A DNA stretch of 64,000 nucleotides, taken from NCBI RefSeq assembly GCF_023343835.1, contig NC_064447.1, forward strand, positions 9,630,501 through 9,694,500, given 5' to 3'. The DNA comes from Lagopus muta. Lineage: Eukaryota > Chordata > Aves > Galliformes > Phasianidae. A model generated the notes under the pieces. That model saw only the letters and a program-made list of their open reading frames with translations. It searched no databases and had not been told where the DNA came from. This document shows, piece by piece, positions 1 through 12,850 of this stretch. Position numbers and translations under genes: made by a program. Every line of letters begins with the position of its first letter. Position 1 is the first letter of the stretch.

Positions 1-3000
1 AGTATGTTCTAGTAGCATAGGATGGACCATTTTATACTTGGCTACTTTTTGCTTACTAAGTTAGAGAACTGCAAAATGCAAAAGAAAACACACAGAACTC
101 ACCCCAGGAAGCTTTAATTCTCGGTCAAAAGCCACAGTTTATGTCACAAAACTCTTGGGAAAAATAGCTGACGCATGGAGCAGAACAGATACCTTGGAAA
201 TCACAATAGAAGGGACTTGCACAGAAATTCAGAGCTGAGGAAATCCATTTTTTAGATGGAAAGCAGTTCTTTAAAAGAATTGGATCCAATAGGAGAGACG
301 TAGATTCCTGGGGGAGAGGTTGGAAACTAATTTTTTTTTTTTATGTTGCAGGATCACATTACTGGTGGAAAAAATGACCTGCAGAGACTGATTTCCTTCT
401 TTTTGTCACTGACCATCTGCCAAACCCTGATTCTTTCTGGATATTAAGAGAAGGGCTCAAAATACGCATACTTAAAGCCCACCTCTTCAAACCAAGCCTT
501 CTGCCCTGTCCCATCTCCTACATGCCCCGCATTTGTGCATCCTAAAATATTAACCCCTTCTGTGCCAGAACAGGCTCCCTTCAGGAGGACAACATTACTA
601 CATCTTTCAGACAATCCTCTCTCCAGGCAATGCACCTTTTACCCCTTCTCTCTCATCTTGTAAGGCGCCAACCCAAACTACTGTTGCCTCTCTGGTACTA
701 CAATAGCTTCTGCACTCCAGGCCAATCTCAGCAGGGTTTCTTCTGTCTTGCCATATGGTACTTACAACATCATTTCACAGTGTCTCAAGCCATGCTAAAG
801 GTCATGAGAGGCCTGGAGTTATTGCTTTGCATTTAAATAGCTCCAGTGCAAAGCATGTTGGTAGGGCAGAATCCAAGTCAGGTCTTGTCTGCCTTTCTCC
901 GCTCTTTTTGCCCTTCTCAGGACCAAATTTAGGACCAAAGGATGAAGTCAGCTGAGGTTTCTTCTTGTCACAGTTTGAATAAAATGAACTTGGAGGAGAA
1001 TTCTTCTCAGCAACCGCCTGGAATGTGTGGAGGAGGAAGCTGGATTTCAGGTTTGGTTTCTTTTTTTTTCTTACAAAGTCTTAGCTGGGTTTAGGTTTGG
1101 AAACCTCACATTCAAATGAAAGATTGGTGACTGAGATAAAGGAGATCTAAGATGCAAGTCAACCTGCTTTTGCTTTCGCAAACCCCAAACCATCTTGGTT
1201 TGCCCTTCATAGAAATGAAGAAGGAAACCCCCCAACCTTTTATCTGACCCCTCCTCAACATTCTTTTGATGCCAGAGATAAAATGGAACCCAGATTCACA
1301 CAAAGTCCTGAGGGAAGAAGAGGCCTCATAAGAAGAGGTTCTGGCCCTGCTAACTGCCCTGGGTGGATGAGACCCAGCACAGCTTGGCAACCCAAATTCT
1401 TCAGTCATTGATCCCGAGAAAAGCAATAAATCATGTTTGACAGCATAAAAAATACCAGTCTGACCTTGTGCCTGATCTTGGTCCCACTGAATTCAGCACT
1501 GACGCAGCTGTAGACCTCAATGAGCATAAAAATGACAGCTCTGAGTCCATGGCCAACTAGAAAGTGTGCAGAAAACACCCTCCACACAGTAATTATATGG
1601 GGAACATGGAAATGTCTGTCCAGGGTGGTGGCCATCCCTTCCAGACCAATTGTTAGCTTGAGTTGTTAAAAAGATGTAAAAGCAGACACTGAGAAACTGA
1701 GAGAATGAAACAGAATAGATGAAAGCGTGAATGAGGACAAAGCCATTTCATAAAGAAAATGGGGGCTATGGCCAGAAACAATTTGCAGTTGAAAAGAAAA
1801 GCATTTCTGTCCACAGCAGGCTGCAATATCGCAAGACTCAGATAATGATGAGCCAGTCACTATGGAAAACCTGCTGTGACACCAGCTTAGCACCCACCTA
1901 TGAATAAATCCTCCTCTAGCCAGGCCCTGTCCCAGGCTGCAGGAAGCCAGGCCCCCAGATGCAAAGTCTGAGCTTTCTGGAGGCAGAGAGGAGCTGAGAG
2001 AAGAGATTTATTTGTCGCATGTCGGGAACCCACCCAGCATCCAACAGGTTTCATTGGGATTGGAAGAGCAGCATCTCCCCACCAGAGATGTTTATCCTTA
2101 CTCCCACCACCTTGCACACTTCACATCAGCTAGGCCAGGCGTTGGAAGTTCTCAGAAGCTTTGAAAGCTGCACACAGTTTAGGAATGATTCTCACCAGGC
2201 CAAAAAGCTTGCAGCCCTCCGGGTCAAGCCCTTTTAAGGTCTCTTTTATTGCGACTTTAGCAAATCCTTTTTAAAAAACCAACTCTCCTCCTGAAGACTA
2301 CACCTTTGAAACGACAGCTACCTACAAAGTTTTAACACAGTAGTTCAAAGTGTTGGAAAAGACACTTTTACATTTTGCAGAGAACAGCAGGTTTTAATCT
2401 ATTGTGATTTTTTTTTTCTCCTCAGCATGTTTTGAGTCTGTTACATGAGTGTTATCTGTCCAGTTTCCAGGTTTCTGTAATCCACTGGGGCCTGTGTAAA
2501 TCTCAGGATTTCCTCTGCAGACTCGGCTCATGTTCCACAGCTGTGCTTGAGCACATGTGTGAGGAAATTAGAAATGAAATCAGCTGATCCAGTGTGGATT
2601 AGGGCAAGAAGAGTGATCCGAGCCTGGCGGGTCGGTGCCACCCCCGAGAACATGCCCTTGGTTGGTGCTGAGCTCCTGCATGGGATGTGGGGCTTCTGCA
2701 TCCCATGGTCGGTGCTTACCTCTCTATGGGAACAGGGATTTCTGCATCGTGGGGTGATCCTCCTCATCCCTAGAGGAAAACGCTACACTTGCATCGAGCA
2801 GCTTAGTTCAGCACAACAAAGAGGTGCCAGGAGTTCTCAGCTGAGAGAAGACCACAGCTGAGTGAGGGCAGGGTGGAGGTGGCAGCCCGTATTTGACAAA
2901 TCTTTGCTTCATCTCACCCAACCAGCCTCAGTCTGCCTGCTCAGCTGCCCTGGCACTCTCACTGTCTGCCAACACCTCATCTGCCCACAGCAATGCCCGC

Positions 3001-6000
3001 AGCACCACAGACCTCACCACCTGCTCCAAAAATCTCCCCACCTCTCCATGCCAGCTCATAGCATAGCTCACCCAGGTGGGCTCCCACGCAGAGCCAGGCG
3101 GGGAGGTTTCATGCAATGCCCCATGTGCTGCTCATAGGATGCAGGGCCGTATCAAAGTGCAGCAGCAGCGTGGGCTCATGGTGCCATCCGAGGGTGAAGC
3201 GAGCCCCGGGGCTCCCACAGCTCAGGGCTGGCCCCCTGCCCAGCACCGCATCCCACTTCAGAAAGTTTCGCCCCGCATGGTAACTTCTTACCTGTGAGAT
3301 GGGTTTGCTGTGAAATCCCTGAGCCAGGTGAGTGCTTGCTGTGTGGTGTTGCTGAATCAAACCTGCTCACTGCTTAGGGATTCTGCTCCTCCTGGTGAGG
3401 TCTGTGGCATCACAAGGAGCAGATCCCATCTGCTGGACCACTTTCCTGTCCTGTTAGATCTGATGTTCTGTTGTCAAACCTTCCAAAAGAAGGACACAGA
3501 GGAAAAGGGAGCAATAATGATATATCCTATAAATCAAGTTAATTGCAGCGCTGAGCGCAGGAGAAATGGTTCTCTGAGAAATTGTGGACAGACGTGGGTG
3601 AGCCCTGCAGTGCACTTGCCCAGGACAGTCTCATGCTTTGTAAATGGAAATGCCCTTACACTGAATAAAGCTGCTTACCTGGATGGCGGTGCATCCCGCT
3701 CATCAGCGCCCATGTGATTACAAACATCCATTTATCTTTAAGACCATCTCATGTGGAAACAGCAGCTGGGGCTGCTTAAAGCATCTGTGCAAAGTTTAAA
3801 GTCTTTAAAGACTTTTCAAGGGGCAAACGTTGCATTCCATGGTCTGGCAACCGTCTGCTCCATTTCTGGAACTGCAGACAAAAGGTAATGAGGTTGGGTG
3901 AGTGAGTTCCCCGAGATGCCTAACGAAACGCATGGCTGTGACACACATGTGGCTGGAAAACCCCATTCCTTTTCCTTTTAAAGTAGTTGAAGGAGCAGGA
4001 GAACGGGAATCTAGCCCAGGTTTCCTGCACATTCAAGCAGCATTTCTCCCTCTAGGCCACAAGCTTATGCGGAGGGAAGCAGAACAAAGGTAAAACACAA
4101 CAGTTATGAACTGAGATGAACTTCCAGCCAGAACTGGTGAAGGCTCCAGCTTTCCAGAGCTGTGCAGTGCTATGGCTGTGGGTCCGGACACCGCAAGGTA
4201 CTTAGTGAGCACAGGATCTGCAATCACTTTAATGGTTAATAAATTAATAACCTGGTTAATAAAAGCTTGCCCTAAGGGTGGGCTCCCATGCCAGGTTTGG
4301 AGAAGGCAGTGGGTCAGGACCTGCAGACCCTGGCTGACTTCAGAAATACAGCCAAGTCTCATAGGGCTGGAAACTGGCTGCCAAAAGTCATCTTTGTGCC
4401 ATCACCTGGGATCTGGGGTGCAAGGCCCCTCAAGGAAGGAATGTTTGGTTTCTCACTGAGCAAATCCAGCAGTTTGATGCCAATAATGTCACTGCTTTGC
4501 AGAAAGTAATGTTTTGAAGGAAACAGATCTGGACTTAATCCTGTAACCAGTGCTCCCGTTAGGGTAGAGGACTCCTAAGGGCACTTTTGTCATCTCGGTA
4601 AGAAATAGCTCAGCACCAGAACTAGTAAAATTTGGTTTCCTATGCTGATTTCTTACTCTTCCGAGTCTTTGATGTCTAAAACTTAATTTCCCCTGATGAA
4701 GCTCCCACTGAGGCTGTCACTGATGGGATGTTCTGGTGTCTGATGTTGCAGGCTTTTCCCAAATGCTGTGAAGTTACTCAAGGAAATCAGACAGGAGGTC
4801 AGGAGGGTGAAGGACTCAGCAGAGTGAGCTGAATGATCTGGAAGCAGCTCTGCTTGGCAGAAGTGTTCAGCAAACAACTGCAGTGCAGAAATGAGACAGG
4901 TGCTTGTGTCACCTTGCATTGTAAGATCCAGGATGCCGGCCTCAGAGAAATGAAAATGCATAGGTGATTTCTGAAGTGTGAAAATGCAGAGTTAAGGATG
5001 CATACAGGAGGGGAATAACATCCTCACAACACAGGGCTGTATCCACACTGAAGGCAGCCTATGACAAGTTTTGTGCTCCGTGGACCAGGCAAATCTGGCT
5101 GGGTTGCAGAGCCAGCACTGAGCTTCATCTCCACCTGCTGTTGAAATCCAGAGCAAGGAGCTGGAAACCTGGTTCAAGTCTGTCAGGTGCGCTGCTGGAT
5201 GGTCTCATCACCTGCAAGGCTCAGGGCATGGCCATGGCACCAGTGGGATATGGGCTTGGCAGCCCCACCATCCCATGGAAAAAAACCTTCTTGGAACTTC
5301 AGAAGCCTTCAGTGGATCAGCCAAACCCATCCTGGCAGCCATAGGAAAGGATGTATTTAAGTTTCCTCCACCTGTTGCATTGTTGTTTGGCTCTTTGGCC
5401 CTGGAGAGTTCACATGCTGAGATTTATTGGATTTTGCTGGTTTGCACACAGCTTCAATCCAAAGCAGTCCCTGGACACCTGGAGAGGGTTGGGAGTGCAC
5501 AGCCCCTAATGCAATTTATCCTTCCACCCCAGCACCGTGGGAGGCCCCATCCCCCTCCCCATGCACCCACGCTCCAACAGCTCCTGCCTCCAGCACGGCA
5601 CTGCTCGCGTTCTGCATCCTGAAGTCCCAGGTCTTCTGTGACTCAGTGGACATTGTTTCATGCAAACCACCCAGAGCGCATCCAGATGTCCTCCCTCAGA
5701 TCCAGCTGTTTCGGGGGAGGCCATTGTAACCACCAGCTGCTTGTCACTGCTGCGCTGCCAGCAGGGCCGCCTGGGTCAGCGCTCCCTCATCCATCTCTGT
5801 CCGAGGAGCCCAGTTAGCACAGAGCTGCTGCTTGCTGTCTTTTTGAGCTTGGCTCACTTCAGGCTGAGCTTGATCAGGAGGGAAGCAACAAGCTGACTTT
5901 GTTCTGCATTGCAAAACTCATTCCCTCCATCAGCTCTGCCTGCCATCCTGGGCATTCGAAATATCGCTGAGTGCTGAGCTCATCTTTTTGGTGCTTAAAA

Positions 6001-6030
6001 TATCCATGCATTACTCATTTCAGTGCATAT
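1..6030. other. Gene-free unique DNA
   Basis: I see no exon with credible splice sites, no RNA gene and no interspersed repeat. Open frames here are short and match no known family. A perfect 9-bp inverted repeat lies at 2679-2707. Confidence 0.6.
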
Positions 6031-6244
6031 TTTAGACTGGATATAAGGAAGAAGTTGTCTATACTAAGGGCAGTAAGGAATGGCACAGGGTGCCCAGAGA
6101 GATGGTGGTGCCCCATCCCTGCACACATCCAAAGTCAAGCTAAACTCGGAGCTCTGACGGAGCTGTGGGTGTCCCTGCTCAGTGCAGGGAGTGGGACCAG
6201 ACTTTAGAAGTCATTTCCAACTCAAACCATTCTATGATTCTATA
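6031..6244 (+). repeat. CR1 LINE 3'-end fragment
   Basis: The sequence follows the CR1 3' end: a GGAAGAAGTTGTCTATACT segment, GCACAGGGTGCCCAGAGAGATGG, a truncated TCCAACTCAAACC block, and the tail TTCTATGATTCTAT. It reads on the plus strand and is 5'-truncated, as almost all CR1 copies are. Divergence from recalled avian CR1 is substantial, so this is an old copy. Confidence 0.9.
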
Positions 6245-6370
6245 TTCTGCACATTTCACCCTTTTCCCTTTCTCCCCTCTGCCGTTCTCATTTCCATCCC
6301 TGGGGAAACCTGGGCCAGTGGCTGGAGCCCTGATCCTGGGCCAGAAGCCAGCAGCTCCTTACCACTAATC

Positions 6371-6555
6371 CCATCTCTGCCATCGACGTGTTGTGTGGCC
6401 CTGGGCAATGCACATATCACCCCGTCTCAGTTTCACCCCAGTTTGTAAAAATGAGGATAATGATGCTGACTGTTACCTACCTCACTGAGCTGCCTTGAGG
6501 ATTATTAGATAGCGCTCACACAGTGCTTTGAAAACACTCAGGGTGTAAAAGTCCA
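6371..6555 (+). repeat. MIR-type SINE
   Basis: The segment follows the MIR plan in order: TTGTGTGGCCCTGGGCAA, then TCTCAGTTTCACCCC, GTAAAAATGAGGATAATGATG, GTTACCTACCTCACTGAGCTG, a GAGGATTATTAGATA block, and CACAGTGCTTTGAAAACA. MIR is a tRNA-derived SINE spread through amniotes and inactive for a very long time. A nearly full-length, readable copy is uncommon in bird DNA. It lies 127 bases to the right of a CR1 copy. Confidence 0.75.
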
Positions 6556-6678
6556 ATTATTATAAAAATCAAAACATTTTCAGCCCTCCTCGTGAGTGGG
6601 AACAGAGCAAATATGTTTCCCAACAGTTCCCAACAAAGCAGCAGCCACTAAAATGTTATAAAACACAGCAAATGCACT

Positions 6679-6708
6679 GTGTGTGCGTGTGTGTGTGTAC
6701 ATGTGTGT
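6679..6708. repeat. (GT)n microsatellite
   Basis: An interrupted GT run, with a CG and an ACAT interruption. Likely polymorphic in length. Confidence 0.85.
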
Positions 6709-6990
6709 ACAGAACAGCAGTCTGGACTCAGCTTGAATTGATTCATGTGGTTTTTGACTTAGATTATCCAAGCTTACAAGGAACGAGGCTCATATTTCTG
6801 CTCCCGATTCCTGGATTTTTCCCCCCTTCTTATTTTCTCTCACTGTTTCTTCCTTGAATGAACTCTTCTGGATCCTTTCTCACTGGGTTATTGGAAGGGC
6901 TGAGTGTGCTGGCTTTTATCTTCTAGCCCAAAAAATCGTGGCCTACCTCACTTCACTTAAAACCAAAGGCCAAGAGGAGAGCAAAATTGC

Positions 6991-7036
6991 CTTTTTCTTT
7001 CCTTCTTTCCTTCTTTCTTTCTTTTTTTTTTTTTTT
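6991..7036. repeat. CTTT-rich and poly-T simple repeat
   Basis: CTTTCCTTCTTTC-type units merge into a 15-base T run. It is a pyrimidine tract on the plus strand with no sign of a flanking retroposon. Confidence 0.85.
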
Positions 7037-7210
7037 GACATGCACAATGCATTCCCCCTGCAGAAAAACAGCAACACATCTGGATAGTGTTTCTCTGGGG
7101 CTGCTCAAGGAATTATCAGAACAGCGTCTTTAGCTTCATATTATTATGTGGTACGCATTAAAAAATGGCAGAGGGGGGGAACCCACAAGAACTATTAAAA
7201 ATTTTTGAAG

Positions 7211-7243
7211 GAAAAAAAAAACCAAATTAAAAAAAAAAAAAAA
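7211..7243. repeat. A-rich low-complexity tract
   Basis: Two A runs, of about 10 and 15 bases, are separated by CCAAATT. I found no duplicated flanks that would mark a poly(A) retroposon. Confidence 0.8.
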
Positions 7244-10200
7244 ATCCAACCTTCTGCTATAAAGAAGAATTTCCATTTGGTCAGAACACAAAACAGCATT
7301 GCCAAAAGCGACACAGTTTAGGAGTCAGCAGTTGCATGACCTGCTCTGTATTTAATCCCACTTTCCCCATCAGGAGGACAAGGGCTATGGATGGGGACCC
7401 GAATGCAAGAGTCTCCCATATGGGGACCCGCATGGCAGGGCGGTGATGGGATGCTGGAGCAGAGCAGAGCGGGGACTCTCAGGGTTTTCAGCTGTTTGGT
7501 TTTTTACCCAGTTGGTGAAAGGTGGATTGTGAGGCCACTGTGAATGCGCCTGTCTGTCTGCCTCTCCCGCAGTAACTCAGCCAACTTCAGCCCTGTTGGA
7601 GAGAGACGCCAAGACTGGCAAGATACCGAGTGCTTACAGGTCTGCTGAGAATAGACCTTTGGAAGATCTGGGTGATTTCAGAGACTATTAAACCTCTGAA
7701 ATTTCTGGGAAATACATATAATGGCCTTTGAAATTCCTCCGTTGAGAAATGCGGTTTATTGAGCCCCACTCCTGCCATCGCCGTAAAAGGGACTGCAGTG
7801 CTCAGGGATGCACAGGTAGTCTCACTCAGTGAGAGTGCATTTGTCCATCTCTGCACTGGGCACTGCAAGCACAAAGGTGCTATTTCACTAGGGAAAAGCG
7901 TTCTTGAAGAGACCAAATAACCTCCAAATCCAGGGCTGGTAAATAGCAGTTGTGACAAATATGTTGCTTCCTGCCCTTCCTTTCCATACGTTTCTTGATG
8001 AGCTGCACTTGGCAGGTTACAAAGCACCTGAAATCCTTTATTGGCGTCTTCTGAGGGGATATAAACCAGTGCTGGGAACCAATAGAAAGCAGGTTACTAA
8101 AAGCCATGGTGACAGCTGCATACCAAAAGCAGACTAATAGCAGAGAGACAAAGGAATGGTAGAATAATCTGTAGTGAAATAAAGATTTTAATAGCAAAAC
8201 CAAGTCTTCAGAGAGTGAACATGATCCAAAGCAAACCATACCTTTATGCATGGGGATCTGGGAGAGGGGAAAAAAAAGCCATCTTATTTTTTTTCCCCCT
8301 AAAACAAATTACTCCTCACGGAGCAGTTTCATATGTGCTGCTAAATTATTAAACTCCTTCTCTGGGGAAAAGAGATAAAATAAACATCCACCATTCCACT
8401 TTTTTTTTCCCCCATAACCGAAGTAGGCTTGGGTGAGTGGAAAAGCAGGCTGGCCAGGAGTAACCAAAATAAAATCATCAGATGCTTGGTGATGCTGGGA
8501 AGATGTAGAACCTTAAATAAATCAACAGCTTAAAACTGCTTAGAATCACAGCAGAAACATCACCATGCTGCAGTGGGCTCATGGTGCTGAGTTTTCCCAT
8601 CGGTGTCTGTGGCTGGAGGAAGCGATGCACGGCACGTTTGATGTAGGAGGTGAAAAATGTGTATTCGTCTGATTGAGGCTAGAAGGAACAAAAAGAAGGA
8701 AATAAGCAGTAACTGATCCAGGATTATGTCACACAGCACAGGGTATGGGCTGGAGTGTGTTGGGTTGCACACATGAAAAGTAATTGCTGAGAAAGGCTGA
8801 GGGGCATCAGTGCGAGTGTAAAGCCAGCCTGGCTGCGACGGGGACCAGAGAGGGATGATCTCCTCGTGCTGGGCAGCAAAACCAAGGGCTGAGGGAAAAC
8901 CAAAAGTAAGGGAGCTATGATGTATCCTTGTGCAGTAACCCTGGGGTTCCCCGACCTTTCCCAAGCAGGCTCAGCTCTTCTTGTTCAAGTTCAGAACTTG
9001 AAGGTCAGGAAAAAGATGTAGAAGTGCTATAGACAGCCAGGAGAAGCAGGCTGCACAGATGAGACTGCTACTACTGGGCAGAGGGGAACTGGCAGAAGGG
9101 AGGGGGATGGCAAGTTCTTCAGGCCTGGTTGTTCCCTTTTTGCCTCGAGTAGACACCCTCATCTGTACCTTGGTGTCACCTGCAGGACACAAGCCAGCCA
9201 GGCAATCCAGGGCTGTGCTGTCAGTGATGGAGAAGAGTAACAGCTGTTTTTCCACCTCTTTTTGTATCCTAAGTCATCATTGACTTCACGTGGAATCAGA
9301 TTCGGGTCTCCCCATCCAACACCAAAGCAGATATACTGTCAGAGCACAGGGTTGGGATTGGCTCTTGCTATAGCTTGAAAGCTGCCTGCACCTGCTCTGG
9401 CTCTGCAAAGCATCACTGTGCACCAGAGGTCAAACAGCAAAGGACACATTCTTCCCTTTGCTCATCACTTCTCTGCTGTGTGCACCAGAGATCTCCTAAC
9501 CCCAAACTCCTCTGGGTTGTACGCTGGGTTTGGGAGGGCTGAAGGTATCAGGCACTCCCTGCTTTTCCCAGTCACTTTGGAGAGTGTGAGTGTACAGAGC
9601 TTTGGAGAAGCCATTCTTGTCAGAGCCTGTCCCCTAAGTAATATCATGCATTTAAAGTGGCATGGTTGTTGTGATTTCAGCTAATGAATTCAAACAGCCC
9701 CTATAGAGGAAATCTCATCCTCCAGTCCGCAAGAAGTGCTCTTTGCAAGCCCCATGCACTTCAGGTCTTCACAATTTTTGTCTTCTTCAAAGTAGATTCA
9801 GTCCTTTATTGGGTGGTGCATGGTTACCACCAGCACCTGGCAAACTTTTGGATAAAATTTCTACCAAATGTGTACTTTGCCATTTTCCTTTCCCAACAAT
9901 TTCAGCTGAAAAAAATTCTCTTTTCATGGGTGCACAAGTAGTAGGGCACTGAAAAAGAAATGCCGAGCAAAAATACATTGCATTGAACAGAACCTTTGAG
10001 TTCAAGCAGCATCTTTTGACTCCACAAGTGTTATACTTAATAAATCAGAAGGACTTGATGGAAAAGGAGATCTGACGCAGCTCCTGGGCTGCACTTACCA
10101 GATTGTGTGGAGGTGAGTGGTGCTGGGATAAAGCAACATTTTTCAATCTCTGGAATCAATACCATCAGGAAGTAGAAACATTTGCCATGAAGTGAGAAAC

Positions 10201-11371
10201 AACACATGGTTATTTCATTATATTTACCTAATAAAGTACCCTTCTTTCATGTAGTATTAAAAAAAGGTCTCAGGCGGTATTTAATAAAAGAAGGATGCTT
10301 GGAAATATTGTGGCGGTTAAGGAGAATAGATGAGCAATATTTCCCTCAATTTTTTCATTGTGATACAGCCTGTATTTTCTCAAGTAGGAAGTTATCCTTC
10401 CTGTGATGCTTTTATTGGAAAGACAAACAGATATTCTTCATTTTTAAACTGCTGGGGGGAAAGATTCCTCTTGCATCCTTGTTACACATTCAGACTCAGC
10501 ACGCAGCATCAATCTGCCATGCCCACTGTAGGAGTGAACCCGGAGCCCCTCAGTGCTGCTGGGAGTGATGCAGAGGAGTGCTCGCAGAGCTGCACATCCC
10601 CCAGCTCTGTGCCCCTGCTGTGTCCCCCAGCAGCATCCTTTGGGCAGGCGAGAAAGCACTGCGGAACGCTTGGAGAGTCAGGCTGCTTTCTGAGCTTTGA
10701 TTGCCACGTGTGTGGGATCTCACAGGAGGAGCGTGGGCAGGGAAGCGATGGAAAGAGCACTTCCACCTCCACAAGGCATTTAGCGAGGAGTCAGCCCCTC
10801 CTTCGGAACTGAAGTCCCACTGCAAAGACTTGGGGTTTTGTAACCACATGGCACCACAAGCAACTGCACCCAGAGCTGAGATAGTGGTGAGATGGGGGCT
10901 TGGGGACACAGAGCGCTGCCAGCCTGCTCCTGGACAGGGCTCTGCACTGGGATCCTGGTGTCTCATGCTGGTCCAGTAATGGTGACAGCATCTGAGCCAG
11001 CTGATGAGCTCTGGTTACGTCACGACAGGGCAAGCAGAAGGACTGTCAGACCATGGCTGCTGTTATCTTTACTTTGTTCAGGAAGGGTTTCAGTACATAC
11101 CTACATTTTTGTCTTCATTAATACACTGTTAATAACACAAACATGTTGCTCCATGTGGCCAAGGGATGAGCCTGTGTCTGTGCCAGAATGCTTTGTGCTC
11201 CTCAGGTTTGTCCACCTGAAAGCCCTGCCCTGCTCTGCATACCTGGAGTAGGGGCCAATGACAATTCCTTAATTCTCACTGCTCAGAGTCAGCATGGCTA
11301 ACACTGGGTGTGATGGAGGACCTTCTTTCCCTGCATTCTCTTCCACTTCTCATCACACTCCTTCAGTGTCT

Positions 11372-11745
11372 GAATCACAGAATCACAGAATCACAGAATT
11401 GTAGGGGTTGGAAGGGACCTCCAGGGATCATCGTGTCCAACCCCCCTGCCAAAGCAGGTTCCCTACAGCAGGTCACACAGGTAGGCATCCAGGCAGGTCT
11501 TGAACGTCTCCAGAGAAGGAGACTCCACCACCTCCCTGGGCAGCCTGTTCCAGTGCTCCGTCACCTCACTGTAAAGAAGTTCTTGCGCATGTTTGTGCGG
11601 AACTTCCTATGCTGCAGTTTCCGGCCGTTTCCCCTTGTCCTGTCTCCACTCACCACTGAAAACAGTCTGGCCTCACCATTCTGCTCCCCACACCTTAGAC
11701 ATTTATATACCTGGATCAGGTCCCCTCTCAGTCTTCTTTTCTCAT
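11372..11745 (-). repeat. CR1 LINE 3'-end fragment, relatively well preserved
   Basis: Read on the plus strand it starts with the reverse complement of the CR1 tail, three GAATCACA-type units, then TTGTAGGGGTTGGAAGGGACCT, and continues through CTCCACCACCTCCCTGGGCAGCCTG and TGTCCTGTCTCCACTCACCAC. The copy is therefore on the minus strand. It is about 370 bases long and is the least decayed CR1 in the window, suggesting a younger subfamily. A 148-codon open frame across it is a by-product. Confidence 0.93.
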
Positions 11746-12031
11746 GTCTGACATGAATTCTGACAGCCCAGCACAGCTTGTACCTGCTGGGTGCCCAAAT
11801 ATCTCCCAGGCTGACAAATCAGTTTCATACAGAACCACCACTAAGGGTGCACTGTTCTGCAGATAGGCAAGAGGAAAAGAAAGCCCTGACCCATGTCCAA
11901 ACAACACTTGTGCATGTTCTTCATGATTCCTAACCTCAGCCCATTACTAGAAAACCCCATCAGGGTGCACTGGGAAGGATGAGACAACTGCTGAACAGGA
12001 AAAAACAACTTTCATTTTCTCTGCGAGCCTG

Positions 12032-12093
12032 CAGCTGTCAGCTGAACTGATGCATACCCTCTCCATAACAACAGCTGGAGCGGCCAAAAATGG
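12032..12093. promoter_or_regulatory. Candidate cis-regulatory cluster: three CAGCTG E-boxes and a CArG box
   Basis: CAGCTG occurs at 12032-12037, 12039-12044 and 12072-12077, and a perfect CArG box CCAAAAATGG at 12084-12093. These are binding sites for bHLH factors and for SRF. The surroundings keep several CpGs and carry no repeat. The function is inferred from clustering alone. Confidence 0.35.
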
Positions 12094-12654
12094 CATACCG
12101 ACAGCGGGCTGCTGGTAATGAACGGCACAACTCCTGGCCGGATCGGTTACAGCCAGCACCTCGCAGATGCCACTTCCGTTAAAGAATAAAAAATGGGGGG
12201 AGAAAAACACAGATGGAAAAATTATTTGCCTGACACTGGAAATTCTTTTTGTTACATGAACCCTGACATATGTTACACCATAAAAGGCACACAGGCAAGA
12301 GGAGGGGGGGGAAAGAAAAGAGAAACTGGAGGAAGAAGAAATTCTCCATGAACTTGCTTTTCACCTGTTGTCTCGGGACGGGGTGTCTGGGGAGCAGTGT
12401 CTGCTCTGGCGGGGGCAGGACGGGGCCAGAGCTTTCACTCTGAGCACCCTTTTCCCCAGCATATTTACAAAAGAATGGAGGGTTTTACTTTGTAAGGAAG
12501 CAGCTTTTTGTTCGCTGGCTCATACGGCAACTATATGTTTTTCTGTAGAAAACTCAGCTTCAGCTAACTTGGTGTCAAAAAATGAATTGATAGCAGGCTC
12601 TGTTGGGAATCAGATTGATGCAGTGCTCATGCTGACCCAAGGAAATCATTGAAA

Positions 12655-12850
12655 CATAGAATCATAGAATGGCTTAGGTTGGAGGGGACCTCAAAGAGCA
12701 CCGAGTCCCAACCCCCTGCCATGGGCAGAACTGCCACCCTCCAGATCAGGATCCTCAGGACCCATCCAGCCTGGACTGGAGTGCAGAGATGGAGCATCCC
12801 CAAACCCTCTGGACAGCTCTGCCAGCACCTCAATGCCCTTAAGTCATCCT
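12655..12850 (-). repeat. CR1 LINE 3'-end fragment
   Basis: It begins with ATAGAATCATAGAATGGCTTAGGTTGGAGGGGACCTC, the reverse complement of the CR1 tail and adjacent 3' region, followed by CCAACCCCCTGCCATGGGCAG. It is a minus-strand, 5'-truncated copy. The right-hand part is more decayed and its edge is approximate. Confidence 0.92.

Larger units (their letters stand above)
6556..11371. other. Gene-free DNA with simple repeats
   Basis: Apart from the GT, CTTT/T and A-rich tracts listed separately, this is unique sequence. Minus-strand open frames of up to 146 codons (7587-8027 and 8560-8964) have no recognisable domain or coding texture. Confidence 0.55.

Noticed and set aside
7587..8027. 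146-codon minus-strand open frame
   Set aside because: No domain or coding texture. Nearby frames on both strands are of similar size.
11310..11756. 148-codon open frame
   Set aside because: It lies across the antisense of a CR1 fragment and is a by-product of that repeat.
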